Below, piece by piece: positions 29,696 to 39,737 of a DNA stretch of 64,000 bases. Source of the DNA: an uncultured Saprospiraceae bacterium (GTDB lineage Bacteria; Bacteroidota; Bacteroidia; Chitinophagales; Saprospiraceae). The stretch's first letter is position 1, and each line of letters starts with the position of its first letter. Both the position numbers and the translations under genes were made by a program. Under the pieces are notes generated by a model. That model was given only the letters and a program-made list of their open reading frames with translations, searched no databases and was not told where the DNA came from. The stretch lies in assembly GCA_937929885.1 (NCBI GenBank), contig CALFUQ010000095.1, positions 1 through 64,000 of the forward strand, in the 5' to 3' direction.

Positions 29696-30117
29696 CTTAA
29701 TTTTATTTTAGGATTTAACTCAACTAACTTATTAATCAATTCTTCTTTGAGCAATGGTGCAATGCTTAAAGTCTTCTTATAATTTTCATAATATATAATA
29801 TCCATCTTATCCATTGACCAAGTGCCATGATTTATCATGCTCTTAGACTTTGATCTTACTTCTACTATATTTTCTATCTCTATCTCCCAACTTATCGGTC
29901 CCGTATTATGGATCAGCAAGTCATTAGCTATGCATGTATCAGTACTTTTAAATGCCCAATATATAAATCCCCATGTTAATAGATTTATGATCAGTAAGAC
30001 CCAAAAAGCCTCAGAAGTGATAAACATAGGCCATACACTAATCAGAAAACTGGGAATCAAAATGTAGAATACCAAATTATCTACTTTCTTACCATAACTT
30101 AATTTCTCTTCATGCAT
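29692..30117 (-). CDS. Hypothetical membrane protein (141 aa), PH-like
   Basis: Two TM helices; overlaps both neighbours in an apparent rsmE operon. Confidence 0.7.
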   Translation of the reverse strand: MHEEKLSYGKKVDNLVFYILIPSFLISVWPMFITSEAFWVLLIINLLTWGFIYWAFKSTDTCIANDLLIHNTGPISWEIEIENIVEVRSKSKSMINHGTWSMDKMDIIYYENYKKTLSIAPLLKEELINKLVELNPKIKLS

Positions 30118-30814
30118 TATTTATGATATTAAAAGTATGGCAAGCTACTACGCCAGCCGTCTCTGTTCTCAAACGATGGTTACCAAGATTTATTGAAGAA
30201 AATCCAGCTTGTGTAACTGAAGAAATTTCACTTTCTGTAAAGTCTCCTTCTGGGCCAATCAAAATTGTAGCGTTTTTTCCCTTTTCAATACTATCCTTTA
30301 ATTGCTTATTATCAGATTTATAATGACCAACAAATTTTTGATGTTTGAGGTTTCTTTCCCCTTCTATAAATTGCTCTAGAGACGTAGCTTGATTCAAACC
30401 AGGAAGGTGATATCTTAGCGATTGTTTCATAGCTGCAATCACAATCTTATCTCCCCGCTCTTTCTTAAAAGATTTTTTCTCTGTACGAGAAGTAATTAGA
30501 GGCGTTATAGTCTGTACACCAATCTCTGTCGCCTTTTCTAAAAACCATTCTAATCTATTAGCATTTTTAGTCAGTGCTATGGCTAGGTGTAAATTATAAT
30601 TAGGCAGATTAAAAAGTTCCCTTTCTAAGATCTGCAAGGTTGCATTTGACTTAGTGATTGTCGTTATTCGCGATTTATATTTACACCCTTCACCATCAGT
30701 ACTCCAGATCTCATCCCCTACTCGTTTGCGGAGTGTTTTCACGGCGTGTCTAAGTTCATCACCCTCAATCGATAATGAATCCTCTGTAACTTCTGGCGTA
30801 TAGAATAAAAACAT
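30110..30814 (-). CDS. rsmE: 16S rRNA m3U1498 methyltransferase RsmE
   Basis: EDSLSIEGDELRHAVKTLR, ATEIGVQTITPLITSRTEKK, ILIGPEGDFTESEI, NLGNHRLRTETAGVVA. Confidence 0.94.
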   Translation of the reverse strand: MFLFYTPEVTEDSLSIEGDELRHAVKTLRKRVGDEIWSTDGEGCKYKSRITTITKSNATLQILERELFNLPNYNLHLAIALTKNANRLEWFLEKATEIGVQTITPLITSRTEKKSFKKERGDKIVIAAMKQSLRYHLPGLNQATSLEQFIEGERNLKHQKFVGHYKSDNKQLKDSIEKGKNATILIGPEGDFTESEISSVTQAGFSSINLGNHRLRTETAGVVACHTFNIINNA

Positions 30815-30930
30815 AGTGTTATAGTATGAAATCCTGGATAGACAATTATCCTAAGGATATATTACTTTTGCCCCGAATTTAGAAACAATTTGCTCGCTAA
30901 CAGAGTTTTAAGAATTAGAATAAAATAGAT

Positions 30931-32262
30931 ATGGATACGGTAATCATGGTGGGGCAATTTATTCTGAGTTTATCTATACTCATTATCCTACACGAATGCG
31001 GGCATTTCTTTCCAGCAAAGTGGTTTAAAACTCGAGTAGAAAAATTCTATCTCTTCTTCGATCCATACTTTTCGCTTTTTAGCTATAAAAAAGGAGAGAC
31101 AGAATATGGGATAGGTTGGTTACCACTAGGAGGTTATGTCAAGATATCTGGAATGATAGACGAGAGTTTTGACAAAGAGCAGATGGAAGGACCACCTCAG
31201 CCGTGGGAATTTAGATCTAAGCCAGCATGGCAGAGATTGATAATCATGGTCGGTGGAGTGACTGTAAATTTTATCCTTGGCATTCTTTTATTTGCCATGA
31301 TATTTAATGTGTGGGGCAAAGACTATCTACCAAACAGCGAGGTAACCAATGGTATCTTTGTGGACAGCCTAGGTATGCAGCTAGGGTTAAAAGACGGAGA
31401 TAAAATATTACAAATTGGCGATAAAGATTTTGAGCGCTTTAGCAAATCCGCATTCATCAATGATGTAGTATTTAATGAAGCGAATCAGATTACGGTAGAA
31501 CGTAATGGAAGTAGAAAAACTCTTGATTTAGATCCTGAGGTAGTAGCAGAGTTGACTAAATTTCAAAATCAAAAGAAATCTATATTCGACATGAGATTAC
31601 CCTATACGATCGATAGTATTGTGGTAGAGTCTCATGCAAAAGATGCAGGATTGAGACCCAATGACAAAATCATAGGACTTAATGGGAACTACTATCCTTG
31701 GTATCATCAATTTGCAACAGCAATAGCTAAAGTTGAAACAGATCGGGTAAGTGTTATAGCACTTAGAAATAGAGACACAGTTACCGCTGACATAAAACTT
31801 CTAGAAGGTAATAAGTTAGGAATCTTTCCTCAGCCAGCTTCTCACTATTACAATTTTGAGAATGAAAAATATGGGATTGCACAAGCCATTCCAGCTGGAG
31901 CACGAGAAAGTTGGGACTTTTTATCTAATCAAGTGAAGGCTTTTGGGCAAATATTCAGAGGTAAGATAAAAGCTAAAGACTCTCTAGGTTCATTTATTAC
32001 TATCGGGAAACTTTATGGGACCACCTGGGATTGGCGGAAGTTTTGGAATCTAACAGCTATGCTTTCTATTCTTCTTGCTTTCATAAATATCTTACCAATC
32101 CCTGCGCTTGACGGAGGACATGTTATGTTCTTGCTATGGGAAGTGATAACTGGAAGAAAGCCAAGTGACAAAGTACTAGAGTATAGTACAATGGCAGGTT
32201 TCATACTCCTCATAATGCTGATGGTATATGCGCTAGGGCTTGATATATCCAGATTGTTCTAG
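30931..32262 (+). CDS. rseP: RIP metalloprotease RseP (site-2 protease) with PDZ domains
   Basis: LHECGHFFPAKWF zinc motif; NILPIPALDGGHVMFLLWE. Confidence 0.95.
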   Translation: MDTVIMVGQFILSLSILIILHECGHFFPAKWFKTRVEKFYLFFDPYFSLFSYKKGETEYGIGWLPLGGYVKISGMIDESFDKEQMEGPPQPWEFRSKPAWQRLIIMVGGVTVNFILGILLFAMIFNVWGKDYLPNSEVTNGIFVDSLGMQLGLKDGDKILQIGDKDFERFSKSAFINDVVFNEANQITVERNGSRKTLDLDPEVVAELTKFQNQKKSIFDMRLPYTIDSIVVESHAKDAGLRPNDKIIGLNGNYYPWYHQFATAIAKVETDRVSVIALRNRDTVTADIKLLEGNKLGIFPQPASHYYNFENEKYGIAQAIPAGARESWDFLSNQVKAFGQIFRGKIKAKDSLGSFITIGKLYGTTWDWRKFWNLTAMLSILLAFINILPIPALDGGHVMFLLWEVITGRKPSDKVLEYSTMAGFILLIMLMVYALGLDISRLF

Positions 32263-32778
32263 ATGAACTATTTCGAATTTTACAATATTCCTGTCAGCTT
32301 TACTCCTAGTCAAACTGATATAAAGAAAACGTTTTACGAATTCAGCAAGACCTATCATCCTGATTTCCACTCTGACGCTTCCGACTTAACTAAAGAAGAA
32401 ACGCTACAAAAATCTGCACTTAATAACGAAGCCTACAAAACACTTAAGAATTTTGATCTTAGGTTAAAGTACGTTCTAGAGTTAAAAGGTGCGATCCAAC
32501 CTACTGATAAGGATGATATCCCTCAAGACTTCCTTATGGAAATGATGGACATCAATGAAAGGATTATGGAAGTCCAATTTGACTTTGAAGAAACAGCCTA
32601 TAACAAGCTACTAGAAGAAGTAAATGCTTTCGAAAGTAAGTTAATCAACTCTGTACTTGGAATATTAGAAAAAGAAAGCCAAACTTCTGAAGACCTCGAA
32701 ACGATTAAAAACTTCTACTATAAAAAGAAGTATCTCCGACGTCTTAGAGAGAACATTGAAAAGATTAGGGAAGACTAA
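32263..32778 (+). CDS. hscB: Fe-S assembly co-chaperone HscB
   Basis: J-domain NYFEFYNIPVSFTPSQTDIKKTFYEFSKTYHPDFH; HscB C-terminal; start abuts the rseP stop. Confidence 0.88.
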   Translation: MNYFEFYNIPVSFTPSQTDIKKTFYEFSKTYHPDFHSDASDLTKEETLQKSALNNEAYKTLKNFDLRLKYVLELKGAIQPTDKDDIPQDFLMEMMDINERIMEVQFDFEETAYNKLLEEVNAFESKLINSVLGILEKESQTSEDLETIKNFYYKKKYLRRLRENIEKIRED

Positions 32779-32784
32779 GGATAG

Positions 32785-34083
32785 CTAGTTTACTTTAATA
32801 CTTATCATTTCACTTTTACCTAAATCAGAATTTAAGATAATTTCTTTTTTAAAATTATCGGTCTCAAAATAAAAGGCGGCAGTGTTAGGAGGTTTCTCTC
32901 CTATATTTTCTGCTTTCATAATTAAAAAATTCTCCTCTTCTCGCAAATCTAAAAAGAAGGTTGCTCTACACTTGCTAACTCGTAAGTTCCTTATGATCCA
33001 TTCTCCATTTAAACTTAAAGAGATGATATCACCATCTTCTACATTATCATCCCATATACTCACCTTGACTTGTTTGCTTTTTAAGCTAATACTTTCCTTT
33101 AGCTTAACTTCCGTCTTTTCGATTTGAGTTGCTGATGTGTTTTTAATCCTATATGACACTTCAAATTCGAATTCATTATTTCCACTATCACCAGTGAAGG
33201 TAATTCCACGTGTAGACTCTTCCCATTGTCCTGGTCTACTAGCACTATACTCGAGTATCTCTATATTATCAGGAATAAACCAACTGTACTTCATCTTTCC
33301 AAAATCACTTTTAGACATTTCTGCTTCAATGTCTTTATCATATGAACTCAAATCATTACCATCAATCGTAGATTTGAAAGTATAAATGCCATTCCTAATA
33401 GATACAAACTCAGATATATCGATGTAAGTCAATAAGGAAGAGTAATAATCTTCTATCGGATAGGTTATAATTTGCTGTGCACCCTTATCTTCTAAAATAG
33501 TGTTATGAGAAGTGTAGTAAAATGACAAGTCATCGACACTGAGATTTTGCTTATAAGTCTTCAGCGTATTATGATAAAGGAAATTGTACATGTACGCAGA
33601 TACACCATCAGAACCGATAAACATAATATTTTCGTCATGATACTTTTTTGATTTAGAAAACTGAATTGACCAACCTGTCTCGTCTCCATAAATCACTTCA
33701 GATAGCATTAAATAGTTCTCCCCTTGTACTTCATCCATGATCATTCTTAAGACATACTCTTTACCTTCCTCTGACTTGACAAAACACATATTGACTTTAT
33801 CGCTTTGATCTGCCCACGGTCTTGTTTGTTTTAGTTGGTAAAGCTTAGTCTGAGTGATGCCATTAGCATCCTGCTGATTTATAGAAATAATGAATTGAGA
33901 ATTGGAAGCACCTATTCTGACAAAAAGATTAGCGAATTGCCAATCGGTAGATTCTTCGATAGTACCATTATCATGTGTGATTATAAAATCAGGATAGATA
34001 AGATTCTCTGTAAACTGAGCTTCTACAGAACCAAGAAGGAATAATAGACTAAATAAAGTCGCTAAAAGAAGTCTTAACTGCAT
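32785..34083 (-). CDS. Secreted hypothetical protein (432 aa)
   Basis: Signal peptide; C-terminal WDDNVEDGDIISLSLNGEWI..AENIGEKPPNTAAFYF domain. Confidence 0.75.
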   Translation of the reverse strand: MQLRLLLATLFSLLFLLGSVEAQFTENLIYPDFIITHDNGTIEESTDWQFANLFVRIGASNSQFIISINQQDANGITQTKLYQLKQTRPWADQSDKVNMCFVKSEEGKEYVLRMIMDEVQGENYLMLSEVIYGDETGWSIQFSKSKKYHDENIMFIGSDGVSAYMYNFLYHNTLKTYKQNLSVDDLSFYYTSHNTILEDKGAQQIITYPIEDYYSSLLTYIDISEFVSIRNGIYTFKSTIDGNDLSSYDKDIEAEMSKSDFGKMKYSWFIPDNIEILEYSASRPGQWEESTRGITFTGDSGNNEFEFEVSYRIKNTSATQIEKTEVKLKESISLKSKQVKVSIWDDNVEDGDIISLSLNGEWIIRNLRVSKCRATFFLDLREEENFLIMKAENIGEKPPNTAAFYFETDNFKKEIILNSDLGKSEMISIKVN

Positions 34084-34206
34084 CTTCCTTTAACAAACCA
34101 AATTAATATATATTGCTTTTTTAAATCATATAATTTGATAGAAATGTTACTGAAACCTTATAAAATAAAAATGCATCCCAAAATTATTTGAGATGCATCA
34201 TAATTG

Positions 34207-34288
34207 TACCGGAAGCGGGACTTGAACCCGCACGCTCGAAAGCACTGGATTTTGAATCCAGCGTGTCTACCAATTCCACCATTCCGGC
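34207..34288 (-). tRNA. tRNA-Leu (anticodon CAA)
   Basis: Reverse strand GCCGGAATGGTGGAATTGGTAGACACGCTGGATTCAAAATCCAGTGCTTTCGAGCGTGCGGGTTCAAGTCCCGCTTCCGGTA. Confidence 0.96.
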
Positions 34289-34299
34289 ATTTATTAATT

Positions 34300-34371
34300 T
34301 TGCTCTTAGAGCATCCCGACTTGTCGGGACATGTCTACCAACTTGTGAGCCTATGGCTCATTCCACCATTT
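34300..34371 (-). pseudogene. tRNA-Leu-like remnant with palindromic arms
   Basis: Reverse strand AATGGTGGAA[TGAGCCATAGGCTCACAAG]TTGGTAGACATG[TCCCGACAAGTCGGGA][TGCTCTAAGAGCA]; the unbracketed parts match tRNA-Leu at 34207-34288. Confidence 0.7.
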
Positions 34372-34420
34372 AAACCCTGCTTCTCATTTCAAGACGAGCT
34401 GCAAATTTAAATTAGTTTCC

Positions 34421-35023
34421 CTAAAATTTCTTCATTATTTCTGTCCCTAACGCTGTAGCAATCCTATACTGCTCTTTCTCATCCCAATCCATATTAAAGG
34501 CAACAGTAATCACATAATCTCTTTCAATTCTCCAATAGTATTTTCCAGCTTCATAACTATACGCACCACTATCTCCATGCTCATCATAGCTGTTAAACTT
34601 TACCACATCCGTTGTGCCTGGGACGTTTTCTCCTGCACTCTTCTTAGAATCGATGTAAGATATAGCCCAATCTCTGTATTCGTCATAAACGGGATTTCTA
34701 GATACTTGCACCATGATTCCAGCATTGACGAAATCATCAGGCCATTTTATAAAAGCAGACTGATAGTTCTTTTCTGATTTAGCATTACCCTGGATTACTT
34801 CGATCATTCCAGGATCTTGATTTATAATTTTTCCTATTACAGCTTCTGAGACTAATGTTGTTGCGTCTGGTACAACAATGGTGTTGTTAGTAGCAAAGTC
34901 AGTTATTTCCTCCTCAACAGGCATCTGCGGTCCTGCATTTGGCGCAGGAGCTACTACAGAAGCAGAAGGGTCAGATTTACATCCTAGAGATAAGAGGATA
35001 AATAAGATTAATATTCTATGCAT
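34421..35023 (-). CDS. Hypothetical lipoprotein (~200 aa)
   Basis: MHRILILFILLSLGCKSD lipobox from ATG at 35023. Confidence 0.75.
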   Translation of the reverse strand: MHRILILFILLSLGCKSDPSASVVAPAPNAGPQMPVEEEITDFATNNTIVVPDATTLVSEAVIGKIINQDPGMIEVIQGNAKSEKNYQSAFIKWPDDFVNAGIMVQVSRNPVYDEYRDWAISYIDSKKSAGENVPGTTDVVKFNSYDEHGDSGAYSYEAGKYYWRIERDYVITVAFNMDWDEKEQYRIATALGTEIMKKF

Positions 35024-35097
35024 TACAGGCGATTTTGTACAAATGTATGTCACTTATATTAATTCTAATTCCAAATTCTAGACCATCTTTGCGACAT

Positions 35098-35745
35098 ATG
35101 AGTAAATCCTATAAAATAGAAGCATGCGTAGAAACTTATGAAGAAGCTCTAGCTGCTCAAAATAATGGTGCGGACCAAATAGAACTTTGTGGTAGACTTG
35201 ATTTAGATGGCATTACACCGCAGAGAACATTGATAGAAAAATGCTTCAAAAATCTAACGTTGGATATTAAAGTTATGATTAGGCCTAGAGGTGGCAACTT
35301 TGAGTATGATAGTGTTGAACTTGAGCAAATGATGGAGGATATAAATTATTGTCATGAAGTTGGAGTATATGGAGTAGTATTCGGGGTATTAAATGGTAAA
35401 AGTCTTGATCTAGAAATGATCGAGAAATTAGCTTCAGCTGCGTCACCACTCAATGTCACCATTCACAAAGCGATTGATGATACTACTGACATTATCTCTG
35501 AAACCAAAAAACTTGTCTCGATTAGCCAAAACATAGATACCATATTAACTTCTGGGGGTTCATCTACTGCTATTGAAGGAATACCTAATCTTCTGGAAAT
35601 GATCGAGGCAACCAAAGACCATATCGAAATTATGCCAGCGGGGAAAATTACCAATCATAACTTGGCAACTCTGCATAATCAATTAAATACCACAGGATAT
35701 CACGGTAGAAAGATAGTTGGAGACCTAACATCGTCGGGGAATTGA
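35098..35745 (+). CDS. cutC: CutC family copper homeostasis protein
   Basis: IEACVETYEEALAAQNNGADQIELCGRLDLDGITPQ, VMIRPRGGNFEYD, ILTSGGSSTAIEG. Confidence 0.92.
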   Translation: MSKSYKIEACVETYEEALAAQNNGADQIELCGRLDLDGITPQRTLIEKCFKNLTLDIKVMIRPRGGNFEYDSVELEQMMEDINYCHEVGVYGVVFGVLNGKSLDLEMIEKLASAASPLNVTIHKAIDDTTDIISETKKLVSISQNIDTILTSGGSSTAIEGIPNLLEMIEATKDHIEIMPAGKITNHNLATLHNQLNTTGYHGRKIVGDLTSSGN

Positions 35746-35832
35746 TAATTCTTCAAAATCTAATGCTACCCCTTCAAACATAATTGCTATAAATAAGCGT
35801 TCTATAGCCAGATATTATATTTTTGTGAACGA

Positions 35833-37857
35833 ATGAATTTTTTATACCCTTCATTTCTTTGGGCACTCCTAGCTTTATTGATCCCAATAATTATTCATTT
35901 ATTCTATTTCAGGAGATTTAAGAAAGTCTATTTTACTAATGTCAAGTACCTCAAAGAAATTAAGGAGGAGACTAGTTCACGAAATAAGCTCAAGAATTTT
36001 TTGACGCTGCTAATGAGATTGCTGGCCTTAGCTTTCTTGATTTTCGCATTTGCACAGCCATACATCCCTCAAGGAGATAATATTAAAAAAGGAACCAAAG
36101 GCATTAGTCTGTTTGTAGATAATTCTTTTTCTATGAATGCACTTAGCAAGGATGTGCCACTAATTACTAAGGCGAAAGACAAAGCACGAGCAATCATAGA
36201 GGCATATTCTCCAGAAGATAAATTTCAGATACTTACCAATGATTTTGAAGGTCGACATCAAAGGATGGTTGACAAGGATGTGGCCATCTCTATGCTAGAG
36301 GAAATCGAAATCTCTCCAAGTGTAAAATCACTAAATCAGGTTATTAACAGACAAAAGCAGACACTCAACAGTCAGCTGATAGATCATGAGATTATCTATC
36401 TCCTTTCTGATTTTCAAGAGAGCATTACACAAATTGAAGGGATTACAGATACCCTTGCTGAGTATAACCTAATCCCGTTACAGTCCGTACAAGAGAAAAA
36501 CGTAAGTATAGATTCTTGCTGGTTTGAAGCACCTGTACCTATGCTTAACCAAGCCAACAAGGTTTATGCAAAACTGACGAACTATAGTGATGAAGCAGCA
36601 CAAAACATAAGGTTGTCACTAATCGAAAATGGACAGTCAAGACCACTAGGTTCTTTTGACATAGAAGCTAATAGCTCAATAGTACAAGACTTCAATTTAT
36701 CTATTCTAAAAACAGGGTGGCAAGAGATGCAGATTGAGATTTCTGATTATCCTGTGCAGTTTGATGATAAATATTTATTCGCTTATAACATAGATGAAAA
36801 AATCAATATTCTGATTTTGAATAGTAGCGCGTCTTCTAAATACCTTAACGCTGCATTTAATGGCTTAGACTATTTTCAAGTCAATAATCAAAATACAAAT
36901 CGTGTTGACTATGCCCAGTTTAAAAATTTTGACCTCATAATTTTAAATGACCTTAATACTTACAGCTCAGGACTAACAGCAGAATTAAAACAATATACAG
37001 ACGGCGGTGGCAATTTATTGATTTTCCCTGGTAGCTCACTTGATATCACTGCAGCTAATTATCTCACCAATCAATTAGGCATAAACAACTTCCAAGAGAA
37101 ATCAACTACGCCTAAAACTGTAGGGTCGATAAATACCGATGAATTTATTTTCAACAATGTATTTGAACGAACAGATCAAAATGTAAAACTCCCTACGGCA
37201 AGCACTAGCTACAGCTTAACTAACTTTCAACGAAGTGGTCAACAGAAACTACTCTCATTTAGAGATGGGAGTGCATATCTCGGTAAGTATACTAAAGGAG
37301 ATGGCAATGTATACCTCTGTGCATCACCTATAAATACTGAGATGAATGATTTAGTGAGAAATGCAGAAATCTTTATCCCTATGCTTTATAAAATGTCACT
37401 GTCTAGCGGTCGCAAGCAACAAATCGCATACACCATTGGCAAAGATGATTTGATAGAAGTAGAAGCATCAGATGTAGGAAGTGAAATACTTTATAAGATC
37501 AGTGGTGCTGAAGAGTTTATACCTGGCCAAGTTAGTAATGGAAACAAAAAACTACTAGACTTAAATGATAATATTACCGAAGCAGGTTTTTATGACCTAA
37601 AACTAGAGGATAAAAAACTAGGTGCATATGCATTTAACTTTAACAGGAAAGAATCAAATTTAAACTGTTATAACGTTGAAGAACTAGAAAGTAGATTTGG
37701 AGAAACAATGAATGTAATAGACCAAAGAGATGAGACTAGCTTAGCGAGTTTCGTAAGCTCTAAAGATAGCGGTACTGTCATGTGGAGATGGTGTATTATT
37801 TTGGTTTTGATTTTTCTTGGTATAGAAGCATTGCTACTTAGATTTTGGCAACGATGA
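35833..37857 (+). CDS. BatA/VWA-domain membrane protein
   Basis: MNFLYPSFLWALLALLIPIIIHLFYFRRFKKVYFTNVKYLKEI BatA N-term; VWA-like GISLFVDNSFSMNA; C-terminal TM. Confidence 0.88.
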   Translation: MNFLYPSFLWALLALLIPIIIHLFYFRRFKKVYFTNVKYLKEIKEETSSRNKLKNFLTLLMRLLALAFLIFAFAQPYIPQGDNIKKGTKGISLFVDNSFSMNALSKDVPLITKAKDKARAIIEAYSPEDKFQILTNDFEGRHQRMVDKDVAISMLEEIEISPSVKSLNQVINRQKQTLNSQLIDHEIIYLLSDFQESITQIEGITDTLAEYNLIPLQSVQEKNVSIDSCWFEAPVPMLNQANKVYAKLTNYSDEAAQNIRLSLIENGQSRPLGSFDIEANSSIVQDFNLSILKTGWQEMQIEISDYPVQFDDKYLFAYNIDEKINILILNSSASSKYLNAAFNGLDYFQVNNQNTNRVDYAQFKNFDLIILNDLNTYSSGLTAELKQYTDGGGNLLIFPGSSLDITAANYLTNQLGINNFQEKSTTPKTVGSINTDEFIFNNVFERTDQNVKLPTASTSYSLTNFQRSGQQKLLSFRDGSAYLGKYTKGDGNVYLCASPINTEMNDLVRNAEIFIPMLYKMSLSSGRKQQIAYTIGKDDLIEVEASDVGSEILYKISGAEEFIPGQVSNGNKKLLDLNDNITEAGFYDLKLEDKKLGAYAFNFNRKESNLNCYNVEELESRFGETMNVIDQRDETSLASFVSSKDSGTVMWRWCIILVLIFLGIEALLLRFWQR

Positions 37858-37877
37858 CTTCATATTAAATTACATAT

Positions 37878-39149
37878 ATGAGATTACTACTTAAAAAACT
37901 CACGGTCTTAGATAAAAACTCACCTCATCACCAAGAGAAAGTAAGTATCCTTATTGAAAATGGAATTATTACTAAAATTGGTAAGTCCATTCGAATAACT
38001 AAAAATGTAAAAACTGTAGAGTTTAAAAATGCCATTGCTTCTATCGGATGGTTAGATATAGGAACACAGATCGGGGAGCCAGGTTATGAGCATCGAGAAA
38101 CTTTAGAGACCGTAGCTGCTGCTGCAGCTAGAGGAGGGTTTACAGAGATTGCTTGCTTCCCAAACACTAAGCCCACTATTCACACAAAGTCAGAAGTACA
38201 ATACATAAAAAATAATACAAAAGAATCCATCGTCAACTTCCACCCTGTAGGTGCAGTGAGTAAGGACTGTCTGGGAGAAGAAATGTCAGACATGATTGAC
38301 CTCCACCATGCTGGAGCAATAGCATTTTCTGACGGTAGGCGCTCTATTCAGGATAATGGGATGCTCATGAGAGCACTAGACTATGTGAGATCTTTTAACG
38401 GCTTGATAATAAATCATCCCCATGACAAATCTATAGCACGAAATGGAATGGTACATGAAGGCATGATGAGTACATCGCTCGGAATACCTGGGATCGCTGA
38501 TATGTCTGAGTCCATACAAGTAGAAAGAGATCTCAGCTTAAGAAATTATACTGATTCCAAAATATTCGTTCATAACATCTCTTCTAAAGATTCAGTCCAA
38601 AAAATTAGATCAGCAAAAGCAGTAGAGAAGAAAAACGTATATAGCTCTGTACCTTATCTGAACTTAATATTTAATGATAGTGCAATCGAGCAGTTTGATG
38701 CTAATTATAAAGTGCTGCCTCCGCTTAGAGACGAATCTGACAGAACATCATTAATCGAAGGACTTAAGGACGGCACAATAGATTGTATAACAACAAATCA
38801 TAAACCAGTAGAAATAGAATCCAAACATTTAGAATTTTCTAGATCATCCTATGGCGCAATCGGGTTAGAGACTTGCTTTGCAGCCATCACAACACATCTT
38901 AAGAAAGCTCTGACCGTTAGACAAATCGTACAATCTTTAGCTTATAAATCGAGAGAAGCCATAGGACTTGCAATCCCGACTATAAATGTGGATGCACCTG
39001 CAAATATTACCATATTTGATCCAGACCAAGAATGGACTTATGATAAAAAATCGATCCGCTCTAAATCCTCGAATTCCCCATTCATCAATCAGACCTTTAC
39101 AGGTAAAGTGCTAGCTGTAGTTAATAACAAAAAATTTCAACAGTTCTAA
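37878..39149 (+). CDS. pyrC: Dihydroorotase
   Basis: GWLDIGTQIGEPGYEHRETLETVAAAAARGGFTEIACFPNTKPT; amidohydrolase C-term. Confidence 0.9.
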   Translation: MRLLLKKLTVLDKNSPHHQEKVSILIENGIITKIGKSIRITKNVKTVEFKNAIASIGWLDIGTQIGEPGYEHRETLETVAAAAARGGFTEIACFPNTKPTIHTKSEVQYIKNNTKESIVNFHPVGAVSKDCLGEEMSDMIDLHHAGAIAFSDGRRSIQDNGMLMRALDYVRSFNGLIINHPHDKSIARNGMVHEGMMSTSLGIPGIADMSESIQVERDLSLRNYTDSKIFVHNISSKDSVQKIRSAKAVEKKNVYSSVPYLNLIFNDSAIEQFDANYKVLPPLRDESDRTSLIEGLKDGTIDCITTNHKPVEIESKHLEFSRSSYGAIGLETCFAAITTHLKKALTVRQIVQSLAYKSREAIGLAIPTINVDAPANITIFDPDQEWTYDKKSIRSKSSNSPFINQTFTGKVLAVVNNKKFQQF

Positions 39150-39212
39150 TTGCTTCTTCAAGATTACATATTGCAATTATTGTGATATATTGAGTGTTCA
39201 AAACAGGTAACT

Positions 39213-39731
39213 ATGAATAACCCAGGAGTAAAAAATGGTCTTTTCTACGGAGCCGCTGCATGCATATTATATCTGCTTCTATATCTGATAAGTAAGCGAC
39301 TTATATTCTCTGTTAGTATCGGACTCATATTTGGAGTTGCAGTACCCATCTTTTTTATGGTTATGGCAGCTAGGCAAACTAGGAGTAATCAAGAAGGAAT
39401 TATGTCATTCGGTGAGGGTTTGACAGCTACATTTGTGACTTATGTCTTAGGTAGTTTTATAGCTACTATATTTACTTATGTCATGAGTAATGTTATAGAT
39501 CCTTCATTACTTGTCATCGAAAAAGAGGAGGCGATGAGCATGATGGAAAATATGTTTTCAACAATGGGAGCACCTGAAGATCAATTAGATTTAGTGAAAG
39601 AATCGATTGAAGATAGCTCTGATGTAGGACTTGGTATGACCTTAGCGGCTTGGGCATTTACTTTAATCATTCCTGGCTTTATATATGCTGCCATCACATC
39701 TGCTATCATGAAAAAAGATGCAACAGCCTAA
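39213..39731 (+). CDS. DUF4199 family membrane protein
   Basis: Four TM helices; SFGEGLTATFVTYVLGSFIATIFTYV. Confidence 0.8.
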   Translation: MNNPGVKNGLFYGAAACILYLLLYLISKRLIFSVSIGLIFGVAVPIFFMVMAARQTRSNQEGIMSFGEGLTATFVTYVLGSFIATIFTYVMSNVIDPSLLVIEKEEAMSMMENMFSTMGAPEDQLDLVKESIEDSSDVGLGMTLAAWAFTLIIPGFIYAAITSAIMKKDATA

Positions 39732-39737
39732 TTCTTC

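Noticed and set aside
34188-34410. ORFs of 61 and 68 aa over tRNA-Leu
   Set aside because: Antisense readthrough of tRNA-Leu (PEAGLEPARSKALDFESSVSTNSTIPA is a typical tRNA-derived spurious peptide).
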